Shown one piece after another: positions 5,428 to 10,875 of a DNA stretch of 10,875 nt. Below the pieces are notes generated by a model. It saw nothing but the letters and a program-made list of their open reading frames with translations, had not been told where the DNA came from and searched no databases. A program made the translations under genes and the position numbers. Every line of letters starts with the position of its first letter. The stretch's first letter is position 1. Source of the DNA: an uncultured Collinsella sp. (lineage in GTDB: Bacteria > Actinomycetota > Coriobacteriia > Coriobacteriales > Coriobacteriaceae); the NCBI GenBank assembly GCA_902494945.1, contig CABUVF010000065.1, positions 1-10,875 of the forward strand. The letters are read 5' to 3'.

Positions 5428-6666
5428 ATGACAAAAGACGATAGGCAGGCATTCGAGGTGCCCGATCGACTCTTTGAATACGTGAGGTCGGTCGTCGACA
5501 ACCGCGCGCTTGCAACGGTGCTACTCTTTTTGCTGAGCCTGCTGCTGATTGGCATCGATAACATCGCTGGAATCTTGGCGGTGCTGCTTGTCGGCTTTTT
5601 GCTGATCGATCGATTTGAAATCGTACGCCGCTGCGTGGTGATTGGCGGTGCCGCGTGGGCCATGACGTTGGCGATTGGCGCCATGGCACTCGGCGGCATC
5701 GAAGGGCCGGTGCTGTTCGATGCCGGCTTTGTATTCAACATGCTTGGCTTTGTGCTGGCGCTTGCCGTGTGCGTGCTGTTCTTTTGCGGCCGCGCCCTGT
5801 ACTACCAGGGCTATGAGCAGGGCGAGCAGCATGCCGATTGTGTGCTGGCCGCTCGTATTCAAGATCGCCTGATCGATCACCCCGACACCTGGGACAACAT
5901 CGACGGCGACTTCCTGGAGGTCGAGGGCGCACTCAACCGTGTGCGCGATCGCGAGCGCAAGGTGCAGCAGGCCTTGCGTGACGAGTCTCATCGCAAGGAC
6001 GATCTGGTCACGTACTTGGCACATGACCTACGCACCCCGCTTGCCAGTGTGGTGGGCTATCTTTCGCTGCTGCAAGAGGCTCCTGAGCTGCCGGTTGAGC
6101 AACGTGCGCACTTTACGGGCGTGGCGCTCGACAAGGCGCACCGGCTCGATGCACTCATCGAAGAGTTCTTCGATATCACGCGCTTTGACTTCCACGATAT
6201 CGTGCTCACGCGCGGCTATGTTGATCTGGGGTTGCTGCTGGCTCAGGTGGCTGACGAGTTCTATCCCATCCTCAACGAGCAACATAAGGAAGCCCAGGTT
6301 GATATTCGCGAGGACCTGACGGTGCTCGTGGATGGCGATAAGATGGCCCGCGTGTTTAACAACATCATGAAAAACGCCGTCGCCTATAGCTATGAGGGCT
6401 CGACTATCACGATTGAGGCCAGGCGCCAAGACGATGGCGGCGTGCGCGTGCGCTTTATCAATCAGGGCGATCCTATCCCTGCGGCTAAGCTCAAGGTGAT
6501 CTTTGAGAAGTTCTATCGCCTGGATGCGGCGCGTGCGACCAATCGCGGTGGTGCCGGTTTGGGCCTTGCTATTGCCAAGGAGATCATCGCGGCACACGGC
6601 GGTACCGTTGCATGCGAATCGACGCCCGAACACACGATATTCACCATCGAGCTGCCCGCCGCATAG
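5428..6666 (+). CDS. VanS-like sensor histidine kinase
   Basis: Membrane sensor partner of the regulator at 4707, 412 residues. ATG 5428 is chosen over the in-frame GTG 5422 because GGGGA (5416-5420) lies 7 nt from the ATG but only 1 nt from the GTG. Several hydrophobic segments within residues 25-125 form a compact membrane domain with little room for an external sensor domain. A linker follows, then the dimerisation domain with phosphoacceptor His199 in TYLAHDLRTPL. The ATPase domain has the N-box Asn316 (NNIMKNAVAY), FEKFYRLD, and the G2 box RGGAGLGLAIAKE (373-385). The usual DxGxG box reads NQGDPIP, a departure also recalled from VanS proteins. LAHDLRTPLASVVGYLSLL, DEFYPIL and ARVFNNIMKNA recall VanS strongly. 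The enterococcal VanS proteins I recall have two membrane segments around an external loop; this one appears to have more, so its signal may differ. Confidence 0.93.
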   Translation: MTKDDRQAFEVPDRLFEYVRSVVDNRALATVLLFLLSLLLIGIDNIAGILAVLLVGFLLIDRFEIVRRCVVIGGAAWAMTLAIGAMALGGIEGPVLFDAGFVFNMLGFVLALAVCVLFFCGRALYYQGYEQGEQHADCVLAARIQDRLIDHPDTWDNIDGDFLEVEGALNRVRDRERKVQQALRDESHRKDDLVTYLAHDLRTPLASVVGYLSLLQEAPELPVEQRAHFTGVALDKAHRLDALIEEFFDITRFDFHDIVLTRGYVDLGLLLAQVADEFYPILNEQHKEAQVDIREDLTVLVDGDKMARVFNNIMKNAVAYSYEGSTITIEARRQDDGGVRVRFINQGDPIPAAKLKVIFEKFYRLDAARATNRGGAGLGLAIAKEIIAAHGGTVACESTPEHTIFTIELPAA

Positions 6667-6677
6667 CTAGCGTGCCC

Positions 6678-6755
6678 TTACAAACACTTGACAATGTGCT
6701 CACGTGCGTATGAGCCGCGATTCCTACTATCGATACTGCTGAATTGATATCGATA
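6678..6755 (+). promoter_or_regulatory. Regulatory region of the pstB-phoBR operon
   Basis: TTGACA at 6688-6693 is a consensus -35, but the best -10 matches (TATGAG at 6709, spacing 15) are poor. TTACA (6678) and TTGACA (6688) form a loose direct repeat of about 10 nt, the sort of spacing used by PhoB/PhoP-type regulators. Downstream, the 8-bp palindrome TATCGATA occurs twice, at 6728-6735 and 6748-6755, exactly 20 bp apart. The two copies can also pair with each other as an RNA hairpin with a 12-nt loop that ends just before the ribosome binding site GGAGG (6757-6761). Confidence 0.35.
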
Positions 6756-6769
6756 TGGAGGTGTGCGGT

Positions 6770-7645
<876 letters not shown>

Positions 7646-7709
7646 CGCTGTCTTTTACAGGTGCTTTTAGGGTTAAGATGCGGTCATATCGGCCGCAAAG
7701 GGGTTCAAC

Positions 7710-8438
7710 ATGATCTATTACGTCGAGGACGATGACAACATCAGGGATTTGACGGTCTACGCGCTGCGCAAGCAGGGAATCGAGGCCGAGGGCTTTTCGT
7801 GTGATGGCGAGTTTAAAGCTGCCGTGGCACGACGGGCGCCCGATGCTGTGCTGCTCGATATCATGCTGCCCGACACCGATGGCTTGGCGATTATGCGTCG
7901 CCTGCGTGCCGATCGCCTGACGGCGACGGTGCCCATCATGATGCTTACCGCCAAGGACACCGAACTCGACAAGGTGATGGCGCTCGATGGCGGTGCCGAC
8001 GATTACCTGACTAAGCCGTTTTCGCTCATGGAGCTTGCGAGCCGCTGCCGCGCACTGCTGCGTCGCGGCGGCATGGTCAAGCAGGCGAGCGATGTGCTCA
8101 GCGTGGGCGACATCGTGCTCTCGCCCAGCCATCGCGAGGTGACCGTTGCCGGCGAGCCGCTTAAGCTCACCCTGCGCGAGTTCGACCTGCTCGAGTACCT
8201 CATGCGCAAGCCCGGCGTGGTCTTTACCCGCGAGTCGTTGCTGCAGAGCGTGTGGGGCTGGGACTTCGACGGCGGTTCGCGCACCGTTGACGTGCACGTG
8301 CAGACGCTTCGCCAAAAACTGGGCGAGCATGCCAGCGCCATCGAGACCGTGCGCGGCGTGGGTTATCGCCTGGCCGAGCCTTCTGCCGGTGATGGTGCCG
8401 AAGGCGACGACACCGCGGCCACCGCATCGGAGGAGTAA
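7710..8438 (+). CDS. phoB: PhoB/PhoP-type phosphate response regulator (OmpR family)
   Basis: DNA-binding response regulator, 242 residues. The receiver has Asp7/Asp8, phosphoacceptor Asp50 (LLDIMLPDTDG), Thr80 and Lys102 (DDYLTKPFSLMELASR). The winged-helix domain (about 128-225) contains LTLREFDLLEYLM, SRTVDVHVQTLRQKLG and VRGVGYRL. An acidic, Ala/Gly-rich tail of about 18 residues follows the domain and is not part of the usual fold. ATG 7710 has AAAGGGG (7697-7703) upstream. It starts 64 nt after pstB with no terminator between, and its stop is 3 nt from the start of the kinase gene, so the three probably form an operon. The phosphate role is inferred from pstB and from the PhoR-like partner. 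The domain alone would not separate PhoB from other OmpR-family members. Confidence 0.9.
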   Translation: MIYYVEDDDNIRDLTVYALRKQGIEAEGFSCDGEFKAAVARRAPDAVLLDIMLPDTDGLAIMRRLRADRLTATVPIMMLTAKDTELDKVMALDGGADDYLTKPFSLMELASRCRALLRRGGMVKQASDVLSVGDIVLSPSHREVTVAGEPLKLTLREFDLLEYLMRKPGVVFTRESLLQSVWGWDFDGGSRTVDVHVQTLRQKLGEHASAIETVRGVGYRLAEPSAGDGAEGDDTAATASEE

Positions 8439-8441
8439 CCC

Positions 8442-9866
8442 GTGGTCTTCGCCCCCCAGGGAAAACATACGCTGTCGCACCGCGTTTTTGTGACGATCTT
8501 TGTCTGCGCCATGGCAGTTATCGTGGCGTTTACGGTGCTGGGTGCGTTCTTTGTGCAAAACACTTTGGCGGATGCCACGAGTGCCAATCTGGTGCAGGAA
8601 ACCGAGCTCATTGCTGCCGCTCTCGACGAGCAGCAGGAGCCCATTCCGTTCTTGCGAAGCCTCGATCGCGAGGATCTTCGTATCACGCTGATCAATAAGG
8701 ACGGATCTGTTGCCTACGACAACGAGGCGTCGCCTTCCACACTGCCCAACCATGGCGATCGCCCCGAGGTCATCGAGGCCTTTGAGAGTGGTTCGGGTTC
8801 CGCGGAGCGCGCAAGCTCTACACTCGACGAGATTATGCTGTATCGCGCCGTCACCCTTGATAACGGCCAGGTCGTTCGCTTGGCGCAGGCCCAGCCTGGC
8901 GTTGCGGCGATTTTGCTGTCGATGCTGGCGCCGATGCTGCTTATCGCAGCAGCGGGTGCAGTACTCTCGTTTTTTATGGCGCGCCGTGAGTCCCGTGCCA
9001 TCATCGCGCCGTTACAAGAGGTGGATTTGGATCACCCACGCCGTAGCTATGAGCACGCCTATGCCGAGATGGTTCCCATGCTTGAGCGCATCGAGTCGCA
9101 GCGCCAGGAACTCAAGCGCCAAATGGCGGTGCTAGCGGACAACGACCGTATGCGCCGCGAGTTCACGGCGAATATCACCCATGAGCTCAAGACGCCGCTT
9201 ACGGCGATTTCGGGCTATGCCGAGCTCATCGCAAATGGCATGGTCGAGGGCGAGGACGACCTGCGCAACTTTGGCGGTCGCATCTATCGTGAGGCGGGCC
9301 GCTTGGCAGCGCTTGTCAACGACATCCTTACGCTGTCTAACTTGGACGAGGCCGAACGTGCAACTGAAGGCGAGGCAGTGCCCATTGGGTCCACGGAACC
9401 TATTGAGCTCTCGCGTGCGATCTACGCGGTTGAGCAGCGTCTTGAACAGGTTGCCCGTCAGGCGAATGTGACGATAAGTCATGAGACCAAGCCTGTGGTC
9501 ATCGAAGGCGTGTCGCGCTTGATCGACGAGCTCATCTATAATCTGGCAAGCAACGCCATCCGCTACAATCGACCCGGCGGTACGGTTACGTTGCAGTGCG
9601 GCACCAACGACGAAGGCCATCCGTTCCTCGCTGTCGCCGACACGGGAATCGGTATCGCGCCTGAAGAACAGGGCAAGGTATTTGAGCGGTTCTATCGCGT
9701 GGACAAGAGTAGGTCCAAGGCACGCGGCGGAACCGGCCTGGGGCTTGCCATTGTCAAGCATGCGGCCCTGTATCATCACGCCACGCTCGATCTGTCGAGC
9801 GAGTTGGGCGTGGGAACCACCATTACGGTGACGTTTCCCATACAGCAGGACGAGCCATTCGCATAG
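8442..9866 (+). CDS. phoR: PhoR-type sensor histidine kinase
   Basis: Membrane sensor kinase, 474 residues, partner of the regulator at 7710. GTG 8442 is supported by GGAGGAG (8429-8435), which lies inside the end of the preceding gene; this tight packing suggests translational coupling. Transmembrane helix 1 spans about 15-37 and helix 2 about 154-180, enclosing an external domain of roughly 115 residues. A juxtamembrane helix (YAEMVPMLERIESQRQELKRQ) leads to the dimerisation domain with phosphoacceptor His247 in FTANITHELKTPLTAISGYAELI. The ATPase domain has N-box Asn371 (YNLASNAIRYN), G1 box DTGIGI, F-box FERFYRVDKSRS and G2 box GGTGLGLAIVKH. The FTANITHELKTPLT stretch is characteristic of Gram-positive PhoR. 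Phosphate responsiveness is inferred from linkage to pstB. A terminator follows. Confidence 0.92.
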   Translation: MVFAPQGKHTLSHRVFVTIFVCAMAVIVAFTVLGAFFVQNTLADATSANLVQETELIAAALDEQQEPIPFLRSLDREDLRITLINKDGSVAYDNEASPSTLPNHGDRPEVIEAFESGSGSAERASSTLDEIMLYRAVTLDNGQVVRLAQAQPGVAAILLSMLAPMLLIAAAGAVLSFFMARRESRAIIAPLQEVDLDHPRRSYEHAYAEMVPMLERIESQRQELKRQMAVLADNDRMRREFTANITHELKTPLTAISGYAELIANGMVEGEDDLRNFGGRIYREAGRLAALVNDILTLSNLDEAERATEGEAVPIGSTEPIELSRAIYAVEQRLEQVARQANVTISHETKPVVIEGVSRLIDELIYNLASNAIRYNRPGGTVTLQCGTNDEGHPFLAVADTGIGIAPEEQGKVFERFYRVDKSRSKARGGTGLGLAIVKHAALYHHATLDLSSELGVGTTITVTFPIQQDEPFA

Positions 9867-9891
9867 CGATACAACATAGATATTGATGTAG

Positions 9892-9920
9892 ACGCCGCAT
9901 TTGACTTTCGGGTGCGGCGT
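9892..9920 (+). terminator. Probable terminator after the PhoR-type kinase
   Basis: The 8-bp stem ACGCCGCA/TGCGGCGT (9892-9899, 9913-9920) has a 13-nt loop and is followed by TGTTGTGC and a later TTTT. The stem is strong but the T tract is poor. It separates the pho operon from the polysaccharide locus. Confidence 0.6.
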
Positions 9921-9985
9921 TGTTGTGCAATTTTACGATTGCTTCCGACATTTTTACAGGAGAGCCTGTTTCTTATGTATAGAGT

Positions 9986-10014
9986 TTGGTCTCGGTAAAA
10001 AGATGCGATAACAT
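9986..10014 (+). promoter_or_regulatory. Candidate promoter of the polysaccharide locus
   Basis: TTGGTC (9986-9991) and TAACAT (10009-10014) are 17 nt apart, giving a leader of about 40 nt. A small inverted repeat CAGTT/AACTG (10020-10024, 10036-10040) lies in the leader before the ribosome binding site AAAGG. Upstream, ACAGG/CCTGT (9956-9960, 9965-9969) and GCAAT/ATTGC (9927-9931, 9938-9942) are further short dyads of unknown role. Confidence 0.45.
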
Positions 10015-10061
10015 ACGGACAGTTTTGTCAATCCGAACTGGGGAAATGAAAGGCAAGCTGC

Positions 10062-10718
10062 ATGACCCTTCTCGAACTGTTCCAGCTGCTAAAGAAGCAC
10101 CTCAAGCTGGTCATCACCCTTCCGGTGGTCTGCGCGATCGCCATGGGCATCGTGTCCTTCGTTGCGATGGACAACACCTATACCGCGACGACGAGCATGT
10201 ACATTCTCGCCAAGACCGACGATAGCGGTCAGATGAGCTACAACGATCTCTCGGCGAGCCAGATGCTTTCCAACGATATCGCCACGCTGCTGGATAGCGA
10301 TAGCGTTAAGAGCGGCGCCGCCAAAGAACTGGGCCTCACCGATCTGGATGACTACAAGGTGTCTGTTTCCTCCGAGACCACCACGCGTGTCATTACGCTT
10401 TCGGTTACCGGCACCGATGCCAAGGAGACGGCTGAGGTCGCAAAGGCCATTGCCAGCTCGGTGAGTACGGTCGCTCAGAACGTCGGCGCTGCCCAGAGCA
10501 TCAACGTTATCGACGAGGCTAAGACCCCCGAAGCCCCCAGCGGCCCCAAGCGCACGCTGTATATTGCCGTCGCGTTCCTCGCCGGTATCTTTATCGCAGT
10601 TGCCTATGTCGTTTTGGCAGACATGCTCAACACCCGCATCCGCGGTGCCGAAGAGGCAGAAGAGCTCCTGGGTATTCCCGTTGTTGGCCGAATTCCGGCT
10701 ATGAAAGGTGGTAAATAG
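10062..10718 (+). CDS. Wzz/CpsC-type polysaccharide chain-length regulator and kinase activator
   Basis: Membrane protein of the polysaccharide co-polymerase family, 218 residues, which sets polymer length and, in Gram-positive systems, activates a separate CpsD-type tyrosine kinase. The layout fits the family: a short cytoplasmic start (MTLLELFQLLKKHLK), transmembrane helix 1 at about 15-36 with the typical YTATTSMYIL strand after it, and an external domain of about 125 residues. The proline-containing EAPSGPKR precedes helix 2 (about 166-188), and a cytoplasmic tail contains the family-like ELLGIPVVGRIP. ATG 10062 has AAAGG 8 nt upstream. Length matches CpsC/YveK-type proteins rather than the longer proteobacterial Wzc fusions. 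The kinase gene starts 2 nt after its stop, which supports a two-component CpsC-CpsD arrangement at the head of an exopolysaccharide or capsule operon. Confidence 0.93.
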   Translation: MTLLELFQLLKKHLKLVITLPVVCAIAMGIVSFVAMDNTYTATTSMYILAKTDDSGQMSYNDLSASQMLSNDIATLLDSDSVKSGAAKELGLTDLDDYKVSVSSETTTRVITLSVTGTDAKETAEVAKAIASSVSTVAQNVGAAQSINVIDEAKTPEAPSGPKRTLYIAVAFLAGIFIAVAYVVLADMLNTRIRGAEEAEELLGIPVVGRIPAMKGGK

Positions 10719-10720
10719 GC

Positions 10721-10875
10721 ATGGCTAAGGCAAAGAACACCGATAAGCTCGTTGTACAGAATGCCGCCAAGACCCTTCTGGCCAACATCCGCTTTGCGAG
10801 CGTGGACGACCCCATTCGCACCATCACCGTTACCTCCTCGATTCCCAACGAGGGCAAGTCTACGGTTTCCATTAA
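10721..10875 (+). CDS. CpsD-type bacterial tyrosine kinase (5' end only; cut by the window edge)
   Basis: The first 51 codons of a cytoplasmic BY-kinase that autophosphorylates on a C-terminal tyrosine cluster and works with the preceding CpsC-type protein. Visible are the family's early helix (NAAKTLLANIRFASVDD, corresponding to the usual LRTNI-F stretch), the strand TITVTSSIP and the start of the Walker A motif, SSIPNEGKST with Lys46. The tyrosine tail and the remaining Walker motifs lie beyond the window. ATG 10721 follows GAAAGGTGG (10703-10711), which overlaps the end of the upstream gene, so the two are probably translationally coupled. Confidence 0.9.
   Translation, partial: MAKAKNTDKLVVQNAAKTLLANIRFASVDDPIRTITVTSSIPNEGKSTVSI

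Noticed and set aside
4638..5741. Long open frame on the minus strand (367 codons) opposite the VanR-like gene and the start of the VanS-like gene.
   Set aside because: It is a GC-driven antisense shadow: the plus-strand frames carry complete catalytic motifs and good ribosome binding sites, and the minus frame shows no domain.
3169..6666. A glycopeptide resistance (van) operon.
   Set aside because: No VanH dehydrogenase, VanA/B ligase or VanX dipeptidase is encoded; the carboxypeptidase is a serine-type PBP, not the metallo-enzyme VanY.
7653..9960. The 9-mer TTTTACAGG upstream of both the PhoB-like gene (7653) and the chain-length regulator gene (9952), as a shared operator.
   Set aside because: Many repeated 9-mers are expected in 10.9 kb by chance, and the flanks do not match.

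Overview
The window looks like chromosomal DNA of a GC-rich anaerobic actinobacterium of the Coriobacteriia, most plausibly Collinsella or a close relative. This is inferred from codon use, mixed ATG/GTG starts behind strong purine-rich ribosome binding sites, a tRNA with encoded CCA, and the style of the sensor kinases. No sequence search was run, so the genus is a judgement.

Layout. Positions 1-99 hold a structured GC-rich element ending in what looks like the 3' tail of a tRNA gene, followed by a terminator. An 813-residue soluble protein of unknown function with TPR-like C-terminal helices follows (224-2665). A tRNA-Ser(GCT) gene (2758-2848) has its own promoter and terminator. Positions 2849-3168 contain no protein gene. 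They hold a partial tandem duplication of the tRNA 3' end plus terminator (89-bp unit, exact 190-bp offset, 77/89 identical). The two copies are separated by 101 bp of nested hairpins, and each copy ends in an inverted copy of the tRNA T-arm. A penicillin-binding D-Ala-D-Ala carboxypeptidase (3169-4509, minus strand) is divergent from a VanR/VanS-like two-component pair (4707-6666), with a long inverted repeat between them. A pstB-type phosphate ABC ATPase then leads into a PhoB/PhoR-type two-component system (6770-9866). After a terminator and a new promoter, the window ends at the start of a polysaccharide locus: a Wzz/CpsC-type chain-length regulator and the first 51 codons of its CpsD-type tyrosine kinase partner.

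How the genes fit together. The protein genes from 3169 onward mostly serve the cell envelope and its sensing: peptidoglycan trimming beside a VanRS-like sensor, phosphate sensing through PhoBR with PstB, and surface polysaccharide assembly. The VanS-like kinase resembles the glycopeptide-resistance sensors closely in its catalytic half, but vanH, vanA and vanX are absent here, so it is better read as a housekeeping wall-stress system than as a resistance operon.

The most unusual signal is the tRNA-linked structured repeat. Two unrelated tRNA 3' tails in this window (positions 44-60 and 3021-3038) are each preceded by the same arrangement: a GGGCGAA...GCCGG stretch, a GC-rich stem with a GCA loop, GGA, and then a tail that begins at the same point of the T-loop. 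This suggests a small family of non-coding elements that sit at tRNA 3' ends, possibly remnants of, or substrates for, a tRNA-targeting recombinase.
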